From positions 1-64,000 of the forward strand of contig JAGASL010000026.1 of the NCBI GenBank assembly GCA_017621755.1: a DNA stretch of 64,000 bases, given 5' to 3'. Under the pieces are notes generated by a model. The model worked only from the letters and a program-made list of their open reading frames with translations. It made no database searches and was not told the DNA's origin. Both the position numbers and the translations under genes were made by a program. Positions within the stretch are counted from its first letter, which is position 1. Every line of letters starts with the position of its first letter. Positions 8,063 through 15,131 of the stretch are shown piece after piece. The DNA comes from Clostridia bacterium (GTDB taxonomy: Bacteria; Bacillota; Clostridia; Oscillospirales; CAG-272).

Positions 8063-9898
8063 TCAAGATTCTTTCTCGGTGCGGTCATACGTTCTCAATA
8101 TCTGTAGGAAAATTTCCCCATAAAGCTCAAGCTTTACCCTACCAACCCCCGAGACATCAAGCAGCTCCTCAACCGTTGTAGGATGCTTTTGGCACATATC
8201 AACCAAGGTTGCATCTGAAAACACCACATAGGCGGGAACACCTTTGCTATCTGCAATTTTACGCCGCAACGCCTTTAGCTCGGCAAGCAAGCTGCGGTCT
8301 ACGGTTTCTTTTATATTCCCCTTTTTTACCTTCAATACCGCAGGCGCTTTGGGCTTTGCCTGCTTCATAACAAGCTGTTCTTGACCAAAAAGAACGGCAT
8401 TTGCCTTTTGCGTAACAGCGAGCGTGGGGTATTCGTTGCCACGCGTTTCTATATACCCTTCAAATTCCAAGTAATCAATCATGTCTCGCACCTGTGCCAC
8501 GCTACGGTCCCTCATCAAGCCATACGTGGTTTGACCGGCGAGCCTGAATTTCATTATTCGCTCATTCATGCTCCCCCTGAGAATATCACATATCATTTTC
8601 TTGCCAAACCGTTCCCCGGTTCGTTTAATGCATGAAAGTATTTTTTGCGCATCAACCGTGATATCAACCTCTGTAAATTGCGAAAGACAATTCGAGCAAT
8701 TCCCACAATAGTTCGGGGCCTTTTCGCCGAAGTAATCTAATATAAAGCTACGAAGACAGGTAATTGCCGTTGAATAAAACGTCATTTTTTTCAGTCTTTC
8801 ATAGTCTCTTGCTCGCAGCACCTCTTGTTGCGCAACGGTAAGCGCCGGGTTTGGCTCAGAATGCTCGATCAAAAACTGATTCGTGCGAACATCCCGCGCA
8901 CTATATAGCAGGGTACAAACGGCATAAGAGCCGTCTCGCCCTGCACGACCCGCCTCTTGGTAATAGCTTTCAATATCCTTGGGCATATTATAATGAATCA
9001 CATATGACACGTTGGATTTATCGATCCCCATACCAAAGGCGTTTGTTGCAACCATAATATGCTTACGGTCATAGACAAAATCCTCTTGATTCTGCTTGCG
9101 TACTGCATCCTCCAGCCCCGCGTGATAGATGGTTACCGAGAAACCAAGTTCATTCAGCTTTTCCCCAACCGCTTCAACCGTTTTTCTTGTGGAGCAATAA
9201 ATGATGCCGACCTCTTCTGTATGCTGCTTCAATATTCTAAGCAGCTCGTCGAATTTGTTTTTAGGCCTGATCGCCTCAAATCTCAAGTTTGGGCGGTCAA
9301 ATCCGGTTGTTATGCGAAAAGGTGCTTTCAGCTTAAGCGAATACTCAATATCATCTTTAACCTCAGCAGTAGCCGTAGCGGTAAAGGCTGCGATAATAGG
9401 ACGGTATCCCAACAAATCTACAAAATCGGCAATATTCAAGTAGCTGGGGCGAAAATCCTGCCCCCAATGGGAAATACAATGTGCTTCATCAATGGCCAAT
9501 AAATCTATTTTTATCCCACTGCAGGCATCTAAAAAATCAGCAACGGCAAGTCTTTCGGGGGCAACGTACAGTATTTTGTAAGCACCACGCCGAATGTTGC
9601 TAATCACCATGGCATACTGTCCAAACGTAAGCGAGCTGTTCAAATATGCCGCCTTTACGCCATTTTGCGTTAATGCGTTCACCTGATCCTTCATAAGAGA
9701 AACGAGAGGGGAAACAACAAGCGTGATACCGTCAAACATCAAGGCCGGAACTTGATAGCAAAGAGATTTTCCAGCGCCGGTAGGCATCACGCAAAGAGCA
9801 TCCTGTCCCTGCAAAATAGCATCCACCACCTGCTCCTGTCCGGCCCTAAAGGCGGAATGGCCAAAATATTGCTTCAAAACAGCATTCTTATCAAGCAT
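8063..9898 (-). CDS. recQ: ATP-dependent DNA helicase RecQ
   Basis: A 611-residue 3'-5' SF2 helicase used in recombinational repair. Visible parts in order: motif I PTGAGKS, motif II DEAH with CISHWGQDFRPSY, motif VI QEAGRAGRDG, the RecQ zinc-binding cysteines (a cysteine in TCLRSF followed by YCGNCSNCL), a winged-helix RQC region, and a C-terminal HRDC domain (last ~75 residues, LLDVSGVGRVK). Length and order are standard. The start has GAGGAT upstream. It is the second gene of an operon led by a Nudix hydrolase, a sensible DNA-maintenance pairing. Confidence 0.95.
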   Translation of the reverse strand: MLDKNAVLKQYFGHSAFRAGQEQVVDAILQGQDALCVMPTGAGKSLCYQVPALMFDGITLVVSPLVSLMKDQVNALTQNGVKAAYLNSSLTFGQYAMVISNIRRGAYKILYVAPERLAVADFLDACSGIKIDLLAIDEAHCISHWGQDFRPSYLNIADFVDLLGYRPIIAAFTATATAEVKDDIEYSLKLKAPFRITTGFDRPNLRFEAIRPKNKFDELLRILKQHTEEVGIIYCSTRKTVEAVGEKLNELGFSVTIYHAGLEDAVRKQNQEDFVYDRKHIMVATNAFGMGIDKSNVSYVIHYNMPKDIESYYQEAGRAGRDGSYAVCTLLYSARDVRTNQFLIEHSEPNPALTVAQQEVLRARDYERLKKMTFYSTAITCLRSFILDYFGEKAPNYCGNCSNCLSQFTEVDITVDAQKILSCIKRTGERFGKKMICDILRGSMNERIMKFRLAGQTTYGLMRDRSVAQVRDMIDYLEFEGYIETRGNEYPTLAVTQKANAVLFGQEQLVMKQAKPKAPAVLKVKKGNIKETVDRSLLAELKALRRKIADSKGVPAYVVFSDATLVDMCQKHPTTVEELLDVSGVGRVKLELYGEIFLQILRTYDRTEKES

Positions 9899-9924
9899 GT
9901 GTAATCCTCGTAAAATCGTAGCAT

Positions 9925-10320
9925 TTAATCGGTCATACGTTCGGCAATCCTTGTCAATATCTCTTCATCCGCCGGGCAGAACGCATAGCTCGGGATCTCG
10001 CTTGGCTTGATCCATCTGATATCGTTGTGCTCTAACCGCTTAGGCTCGCCCTTAGCGATGGTGGCGTTAAAAAGTGTCAAATGTACGGCAAGATCGGGGT
10101 ATTCGTGGACAACTTCCCCAAACACGTCGCCAACCGAAAGAAGAACGCCCAGTTCTTCCTGGCATTCGCGGATAAGCGCCTGCTCTTTTGTCTCGCCGGG
10201 CTCAACCTTGCCGCCAACAAACTCCCAAAGCAGCCCGCTTGCCTTATGCGCCGGGCGCTGGCATATCATAAACTGATTGCCCTTCCATATCAGGGCGGCG
10301 ACCACCTCTGTTATTTTCAT
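9925..10320 (-). CDS. MutT-like Nudix hydrolase (8-oxo-dGTP diphosphatase type)
   Basis: A 131-residue Nudix protein. The Nudix box is complete: GGKVEPGE, seven residues, then RECQEELG. The N-terminus KITEVVAALIWKGNQFMICQRP is typical of MutT/CTP pyrophosphohydrolase homologues, which hydrolyse oxidised or non-canonical nucleoside triphosphates. The frame is open further upstream, but a perfect promoter lies inside that extension, so the ATG at 10320 (AAGGATAGG upstream) is the real start. It is the first gene of the operon that continues to recQ, 26 bases away. Confidence 0.9.
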   Translation of the reverse strand: MKITEVVAALIWKGNQFMICQRPAHKASGLLWEFVGGKVEPGETKEQALIRECQEELGVLLSVGDVFGEVVHEYPDLAVHLTLFNATIAKGEPKRLEHNDIRWIKPSEIPSYAFCPADEEILTRIAERMTD

Positions 10321-10360
10321 GCGCGACCTATCCTTTTTGAAATAATACTTCTCTATTTTC

Positions 10361-10389
10361 ATTATAACAAATCCATACGCCCCTGTCAA
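10361..10389 (-). promoter_or_regulatory. Consensus sigma-A promoter of Nudix-recQ operon
   Basis: On the minus strand, a perfect TTGACA (10384-10389), 17-base spacer and perfect TATAAT (10361-10366). It leads into the Nudix gene about 41 bases downstream and fixes that gene's start. Confidence 0.9.
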
Positions 10390-10457
10390 TATTTCTGCCC
10401 TGTCATATCCGGCGGCGGATGCGAATATAGTTTGAAAAAACGCATTTGGGAGGCGCT

Positions 10458-10982
10458 ATGAAACGTTCAATAAAGCTTTGGCAGCTTTGGGGCTTTGCCG
10501 TAGCCTCGCTTGGTGGTACGCTTTTACACTTTCTATACGATTGGCTTGACAAGCCGGCATGGGTCGCGCCGTTTTCAGGTGTGAACGAATCTACCTGGGA
10601 GCATATGAAGCTGCTCTTTTGGCCAATGCTCATATTCGCTATCGTGCAAGGCTTTTTCTTTCGTGATCGCATGGATTTCTGGTGCGTGAAGCTACGCGGG
10701 ATCCTGCTTGGGCTTGCTCTGATTCCCGTTCTTTTTTACACATACAACGGCGTGGTTGGCAAATCCCCCGATTGGCTCAACATTGCGATCTTCTTCCTTT
10801 CTGCCGCGATGGCGTATTTCTACGAAGCACGGCTCCTTCACACCGAAGGCCTGCGCTGCCGCTTTCCAAAATTAGCGATTACCGCGCTTTTGGTGATTGC
10901 CTTGCTCTTTGTTATATTTACGTTTGCAACGCCTAAGATCGATATCTTCAAGGATCCGCTGACGGGGGCTTATGGGATCTAA
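10458..10982 (+). CDS. DUF6512-like integral membrane protein
   Basis: A 174-residue membrane protein with about five hydrophobic segments (residues about 9-25, 48-66, 75-92, 100-116, 137-155). A conserved-looking motif GVNESTWEHMKLLFWP follows the first segment; this pattern and the length match DUF6512, an uncharacterised family common in Clostridia. The ATG at 10458 was chosen for GGGAGG four bases upstream; a TTG four codons earlier is less likely. It is transcribed alone, divergently from the Nudix operon, and ends at a hairpin terminator. Function unknown. Confidence 0.75.
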   Translation: MKRSIKLWQLWGFAVASLGGTLLHFLYDWLDKPAWVAPFSGVNESTWEHMKLLFWPMLIFAIVQGFFFRDRMDFWCVKLRGILLGLALIPVLFYTYNGVVGKSPDWLNIAIFFLSAAMAYFYEARLLHTEGLRCRFPKLAITALLVIALLFVIFTFATPKIDIFKDPLTGAYGI

Positions 10983-10986
10983 AAGC

Positions 10987-11020
10987 AGCCGCCGAAGAAT
11001 CGAAAGATTCCTCGGCGGCT
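10987..11020. terminator. Bidirectional hairpin terminator, copy 1
   Basis: A 15-base-pair stem (AGCCGCCGAAGAATC with GATTCCTCGGCGGCT, one G·T pair) and a GAAA loop. It serves the DUF6512 gene on the plus strand and the WYL-domain gene on the minus strand. An almost identical hairpin lies at 13602-13635. Confidence 0.75.
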
Positions 11021-11027
11021 CATTTAT

Positions 11028-12020
11028 TTAATCGTTTCCATAAATGGTTCTGTATTTTTTTAGTGCATAATAATAATAGTTCCGCATGAAAATGCCAAGG
11101 CGCTTGGGAGATAATATTAAGGCCTCAGATCCAAAGCGCTCGAAATAATACAGCACTTGGTTTGCTGAACAATCGAACACGTAAACATCACCCTCAATAG
11201 AAACAGGGGTCGGCCTATATAAATAAATTTTTTCAAACAGTTCTTTGCCCTTTGCGCTAAGCTGAACTCGTACAGGCTCATTATCGGTTGAATAAATGGG
11301 ATATTGAGCGCCGGCCGCAATTTGCCGTACGAACATTTTTTCTGCTTCCTCGGGAATTTCTGCGCTTTGGGTGAGTAGTGAAACTGTTTTAATTTTTGCA
11401 AGGCGTATCGTTCTGTTCTTTTTTTCGCTGTAAAAAAGTGCGTAATTAAAAAGCTCGTCCTTTGAAGCCGCTATAGCATATAAGGAGGCTTCGGTATAAA
11501 CGTGCCCGTTATCGAGCGATACGCAAACCTGCATGCCCTTTTTGATGGCACTTGAAAGAAGCTCGTAATTTTGTTTATGTATGATTCGCTCTCGTTCATT
11601 TTTTAATTTTTTTGCATAGCTTATGAACAGCCTTCTGTAAAAGGAAGAGATCGACTCGTTTTTGAGCAAAACGTTTTCTATATACACAATGACAGCCTCA
11701 GAGGCTTTCGTAGGCTTAAATGCAACGGAAACGCTTTTGCCAAGATCCTCCTCCTTTTCTCTTTGGGATATGGCTTTCATTACCTCAGAAAATACCTCTT
11801 TAGCGTATTTTTCCGGAATGGTAGAAAGCGCCGCCTTAACGTTATCACGCAAAGACTCGTCATCTGCGGCAAATTTCTCATAATAATTCATTACGAGGTT
11901 GTTTATCAATGCATTCAAATTTTCCTCGCCTGACGGCTTCAGTATTCTAAAATCCTTGGCATCCTTACGTAAGAGCTCGTATGTCTTTTGGGGAACGCTG
12001 ATTTTAATTTTCTCTGTCAT
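11028..12020 (-). CDS. RHH-WYL domain putative transcription regulator
   Basis: A 330-residue protein. Residues about 1-50 (EKIKISVPQKTYELLRKDAK … NALINNLVMNYY) read as a ribbon-helix-helix-like DNA-binding segment. The middle (about 150-225: YELLSSAIKKGMQVCVSL … LFNYALFYSEK) resembles a WYL effector-binding domain, and the last ~90 residues, with VRVQLSAKGKELFEKIY and ALILSPKRLG, resemble the WCX extension of WYL regulators. Such proteins bind DNA as dimers and sense a ligand, possibly nucleic acid or nucleotide. It is transcribed divergently from an FtsH-like AAA ATPase with 181 bases between start codons, so it is the likely repressor of both. The ATG at 12020 has AGAGGTGAT upstream. The RHH and WYL assignments are pattern-based. 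Confidence 0.6.
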   Translation of the reverse strand: MTEKIKISVPQKTYELLRKDAKDFRILKPSGEENLNALINNLVMNYYEKFAADDESLRDNVKAALSTIPEKYAKEVFSEVMKAISQREKEEDLGKSVSVAFKPTKASEAVIVYIENVLLKNESISSFYRRLFISYAKKLKNERERIIHKQNYELLSSAIKKGMQVCVSLDNGHVYTEASLYAIAASKDELFNYALFYSEKKNRTIRLAKIKTVSLLTQSAEIPEEAEKMFVRQIAAGAQYPIYSTDNEPVRVQLSAKGKELFEKIYLYRPTPVSIEGDVYVFDCSANQVLYYFERFGSEALILSPKRLGIFMRNYYYYALKKYRTIYGND

Positions 12021-12041
12021 TCTTATCACCTCTTTTATAAT

Positions 12042-12070
12042 ATAGTACACAAAAAGTGGTCAAATGTCAA
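12042..12070 (-). promoter_or_regulatory. Promoter of RHH-WYL regulator
   Basis: On the minus strand, perfect TTGACA (12065-12070), 17 bases, then TACTAT (12042-12047). Its -35 is part of an inverted repeat that could be an operator. Confidence 0.75.
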
Positions 12071-12083
12071 GCATTAAATGACA
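12065..12083. promoter_or_regulatory. Candidate operator TGTCA-N9-TGACA
   Basis: Inverted repeat TGTCA (12065-12069) and TGACA (12079-12083), overlapping the -35 of the regulator gene. A further TGACAA occurs at 12135-12140, just before the -35 of the divergent ATPase promoter. This is the arrangement expected for a regulator that controls both directions; assignment is inference. Confidence 0.4.
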
Positions 12084-12140
12084 AATTTCCTAATATTTTG
12101 CTGACTTTTTAGGGGTCATAATTTTTTATTGAACTGACAA

Positions 12141-12169
12141 TTGAATGAACTCGGTTTTTGCGATATAAT
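12141..12169 (+). promoter_or_regulatory. Promoter of FtsH-like ATPase gene
   Basis: TTGAAT (12141-12146), 17-base spacer and perfect TATAAT (12164-12169), 32 bases before the ATG, which has GGAGG upstream. Confidence 0.78.
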
Positions 12170-12201
12170 GGTGGCAACAAATTTGAAGGAGGACGTTAAC
12201 A

Positions 12202-13578
12202 ATGAGTGCATTTAACAGAATTGCAGGCTACAAAAAGGAGAAGGAGGAGCTCGGTGCTTTGGTTGAAATCTTCAACAACAGAAAGAAGTACGAGCTCAAG
12301 GGGGCGACACTCCCCAAAGGGATTATCTTTTACGGCCCGGCAGGTACGGGAAAAACGCTTTTTTCAGAAGTGTTGGCCCAAGAATGCTCGTTAAAGAGGA
12401 TCAACATCAGCATTTCCGACTCCGCCTCGGAAAATAACATTTGCAGAGAGATCAGAAAGGCTTTTCTGCAGGGGGCAAAAAGCAAAATACCAACCATGAT
12501 ATTCTTTGACGAGTTAGATAAGGTATTACCTAACGAAAGAGAAGAATATTACACGGACAGGTCGAAAGCTATTCTCGCACAGCTTCTTACGCTTATTGAT
12601 GGGATGGAAAAGGTTAACAACATTGTTTTCGTGGCAACGTGTAACGATTACTACTCGCTACCGGAAAGCATAACGAGAGCAGGAAGATTCGACAAAAAGA
12701 TCTGCTTAGATTTGCCGGATTGCGCAGCGCGGACAGCTATACTGAATATGTATATGAAGGCATCCCCCACCAAGTTTGAAATGCCGGCAGAAAGCATCGC
12801 CAAGCTTACGGGAGGATTTTCCCCCGCCGCCCTCAAAACGCTCGTCAACGACTGCATTCTTGTATCAGACGAGAACAATGACATATTTGAAAATACGATT
12901 CGCGAGAAGATTATCGAAATCAAGGAAGAGGATATTCCAAGCGAAAGAAGCGAGCAATCTTATACGGTTGATGCCGTGAGAAACATTGGCGCTTTCGTAG
13001 TAGCAAGAGCTTACAGCAGCAGTGATTATGTTCTTACCGTTGAAGAGAACAAGGTTTGCAACGGATTTTTAGATGCCATCATAAACGGCGCTGCTTACGA
13101 TTATGATGACGACGACGAGGTCTACTACTATGACGAGGATGAAAAAAATGATGACAGCGACACCCCCAAAAATACATATTCGCTATGCTCAAAAGCCGAT
13201 CTGCTTGCGGCTATAACGGCACTGTTAGGAGGCTTTGCTGCGGAAGAGCTAATATTTAACAAGATATACGATAATCTAAAAAGCAGCTTTGATTCTATCG
13301 ATAATATTCTTTTCAAAATGTCGGCTTGCGGAATGCTGGGCACAGAACTTTACTACAATAAGTATAATGACTACACCTATTCCGAAAAGATGCTTGAACG
13401 GTTGGAGGAGGCTTTTCTTACCATCAAGCTGGAATGCTACGAGAAAGCAAAGGAACAGGTCAAGAAAAACGAGACTTTAATTAAAAAACTCGTTCCGCTT
13501 CTCATAAAGCGCAAATCCATAGAAAAGGACGAATGCGAAGCTCTGATAGTAGAGCTTGGCGAGATTATTTCGGATTAA
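12202..13578 (+). CDS. Soluble FtsH-like AAA ATPase with inactivated M41 peptidase domain
   Basis: 458 residues. The N-terminus starts directly at the FtsH-type AAA module (FNRIAGYKKEKEELGALV), with no membrane segment. Walker A is GPAGTGKT (45-52), Walker B FFDELD (101-106), and the second region of homology with arginine finger is RAGRFDK (159-165). A C-terminal part aligns with the M41 protease fold: LLGGFAAEELIF (341-352) matches the FtsH motif that follows the active site. Where FtsH has HEAGH, this protein reads RNIGA (260-264), so both zinc-binding histidines and the catalytic glutamate are gone. An acidic tract (about 300-320) interrupts the domain. It therefore probably unfolds or remodels a substrate without cutting it. 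FtsH is normally ~600-650 residues and membrane-bound. Divergent from an RHH-WYL regulator; more AT-rich than its neighbours. Confidence 0.8.
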   Translation: MSAFNRIAGYKKEKEELGALVEIFNNRKKYELKGATLPKGIIFYGPAGTGKTLFSEVLAQECSLKRINISISDSASENNICREIRKAFLQGAKSKIPTMIFFDELDKVLPNEREEYYTDRSKAILAQLLTLIDGMEKVNNIVFVATCNDYYSLPESITRAGRFDKKICLDLPDCAARTAILNMYMKASPTKFEMPAESIAKLTGGFSPAALKTLVNDCILVSDENNDIFENTIREKIIEIKEEDIPSERSEQSYTVDAVRNIGAFVVARAYSSSDYVLTVEENKVCNGFLDAIINGAAYDYDDDDEVYYYDEDEKNDDSDTPKNTYSLCSKADLLAAITALLGGFAAEELIFNKIYDNLKSSFDSIDNILFKMSACGMLGTELYYNKYNDYTYSEKMLERLEEAFLTIKLECYEKAKEQVKKNETLIKKLVPLLIKRKSIEKDECEALIVELGEIISD

Positions 13579-13601
13579 AACTGCAAAAAAAGCAAACGAA
13601 C

Positions 13602-13635
13602 AGCCGCCGAGGAATCGAAAGATTCCTCGGCGGCT
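13602..13635. terminator. Bidirectional hairpin terminator, copy 2
   Basis: A perfect 15-base-pair stem (AGCCGCCGAGGAATC with GATTCCTCGGCGGCT) and a GAAA loop, with T-rich sequence on both sides. It terminates the ATPase gene and, in the other direction, the SDR gene. It is nearly identical to the hairpin at 10987-11020. Confidence 0.8.
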
Positions 13636-13660
13636 GGTTTTCCATTTTTTCACCAGATAA

Positions 13661-14464
13661 TTAGCCTTTTCTATTACGCAGAACCAGGCGGATCGCCCAT
13701 AGCTGCAGTCGCTTGGGCAATGCACCAAGAAGAAGCAAAAGCGGGTTGCGATTGATGCTGTAGGCAAAGGCCGGGCTGCGTTTTTGCAGGATCCGCGCTG
13801 CCTTTTGCGCCAGCCTTTGCGGCGGAATACGCCGCGCCTCTACGCGCTCTACAATGGCCTTAAAGCGCGAAGCATTGCAGGAATAGAGCTTTGTTTCTTG
13901 GCAGAAGCGATCAAGCGCATCGGTGGATGCGCCAAGCATGCCGGTATCGACCGCGCCGGCGCGAAGCACCGAAACGTGAATGCCAAGCAGCTGCAGCTCC
14001 ATACGCAGGGCGTAGGCGTACTTATCTAACGCCCCCTTGGTAACGGCATAAATGCCGGTGAACGGCAGCGGGTCAAGCGGCGCCAGCTCGCTGGTCGTTA
14101 TCAGGATCCGGCTTCCCGTTGCTAAAAGCGGAAGAAAGGTCTTGTTGACCAAAAAAGCCCCCTGCACATTGATATCAAATATCCGCCGAAAGGCCTCTGC
14201 CTCCATCTCCGCAAGAGAATCCAGCATATAAATCCCCGCAAAATGCAGGATGGCATACAGGCCATTCGTACAGCCTGAAACGATCTTCAACGCGGCCCTC
14301 AGACTCTCTTCATCGGTGATATCGGCCTGTATGGGGACAATAGCCCCCCTCGGCTCCTCGACCTGGCGATCTAACGCAAAAACACGGTAGCCCTGCCCTG
14401 CCAGCAAGTCGGCCGTGGCGCGCCCCATACCGCCGTAGGCACCGGTTATCAATACGTCCTTCAC
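13661..14464 (-). CDS. Short-chain dehydrogenase/reductase (SDR)
   Basis: A 267-residue classical SDR. The NAD(P) motif is TGAYGGMG (7-14); the catalytic residues are S125 (TTSE) and Y139/K143 in YAVTK. The ~50-residue C-terminal extension (residues about 215-267), rich in arginine and leucine (KRLQLWAIRLVL), may associate with membrane or a partner. The substrate is unknown. The start overlaps the stop of the flavin reductase gene by four bases, so the two are co-translated at the end of the SCIFF-decarboxylase region. Confidence 0.88.
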   Translation of the reverse strand: MKDVLITGAYGGMGRATADLLAGQGYRVFALDRQVEEPRGAIVPIQADITDEESLRAALKIVSGCTNGLYAILHFAGIYMLDSLAEMEAEAFRRIFDINVQGAFLVNKTFLPLLATGSRILITTSELAPLDPLPFTGIYAVTKGALDKYAYALRMELQLLGIHVSVLRAGAVDTGMLGASTDALDRFCQETKLYSCNASRFKAIVERVEARRIPPQRLAQKAARILQKRSPAFAYSINRNPLLLLLGALPKRLQLWAIRLVLRNRKG

Positions 14465-15018
14465 TTGATTTTTTTACCGTCTGAAAAGGCTTGGCCGACC
14501 TTTTCACCAAAGCGCCAATAGGCGTGTGTTGCGCCATCATACATGATAGGATCCAGCTTTTTCGCATCAACCAGCCCTTCCTCATTCAAAATGCTTTCCT
14601 CGGCCGATACGTTTACGATCTCACCGATGCAAATGCCGTCCTCGTTGAATTTTAACAACTGACAGGCAAGGGTCATGGGCAGCTCTTCAATGACGGGCGC
14701 ATTCACGTGGGCACTCTTTGTTGTGTGAAAGCCAGCCCTTTCGAGCTTATCGGGCACCTCGTTGGCCGAAACGATACCCACGTAGTCGCAAGGAACCACC
14801 GTGCCAGCCGTTGCAAAGCTGACGGTAAAGGCGCCTGTTCTCTTGATGTTTTCTGTGGTTTTATGGTCATCAGCCAGGCAGAGCATGACCTGATTGGTGT
14901 CATAAACGCCGCCCCAGGCAGCATTCATGGCGTTGGGCGTTCCGTTTTCATCATACGTGCCGATGATCAGCACCGGCATGGGGTAAAGCCAGGTCTTGGC
15001 ACCAAAATTTTTACGCAT
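14461..15018 (-). CDS. Flavin reductase-like FMN-binding protein
   Basis: About 185 residues with the flavin-reductase (split-barrel) signature: LYPMPVLIIGTYDENGTPNAMNAAW at the N-terminus, then KTTENIKRTGAFTVSF and the DYVGIVSANEVPDK region. Homologues bind FMN and reduce flavin or act as oxidoreductases of unknown substrate. Two ATGs are two codons apart (15024 and 15018); the second has better spacing to GCGAG. It overlaps the SDR gene at its 3' end. A large hairpin separates it from the decarboxylase-family gene upstream. Confidence 0.85.
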   Translation of the reverse strand: MRKNFGAKTWLYPMPVLIIGTYDENGTPNAMNAAWGGVYDTNQVMLCLADDHKTTENIKRTGAFTVSFATAGTVVPCDYVGIVSANEVPDKLERAGFHTTKSAHVNAPVIEELPMTLACQLLKFNEDGICIGEIVNVSAEESILNEEGLVDAKKLDPIMYDGATHAYWRFGEKVGQAFSDGKKIK

Positions 15019-15057
15019 GTTCATTTCTCGCTTTCTTTTCAAAAATGGCTGTATGCA

Positions 15058-15096
15058 GCGCTTGCCCATTGCACGGCAGGTACAATGGGCAAGCGC
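15058..15096. terminator. 14-base-pair inverted repeat before flavin reductase gene
   Basis: GCGCTTGCCCATTG (15058-15071) pairs perfectly with CAATGGGCAAGCGC (15083-15096) around an 11-base loop. It lies after the decarboxylase-family gene; the T-tract on the minus strand is short and distant, so it may be a partial terminator or a processing site. Confidence 0.55.
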
Positions 15097-15131
15097 AAAC
15101 ATGAGAGCTTATAAGCAAGCAGCAAAAGCTT

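Noticed and set aside
10321..10389. Longer N-terminus for the Nudix protein
   Set aside because: The extension contains a perfect TTGACA-17-TATAAT promoter, so it cannot be translated from this transcript.
11028..13578. A toxin-antitoxin pair at the divergent cassette
   Set aside because: Sizes (330 and 458 residues), divergent orientation and a complete ATPase do not fit a classical toxin-antitoxin operon.
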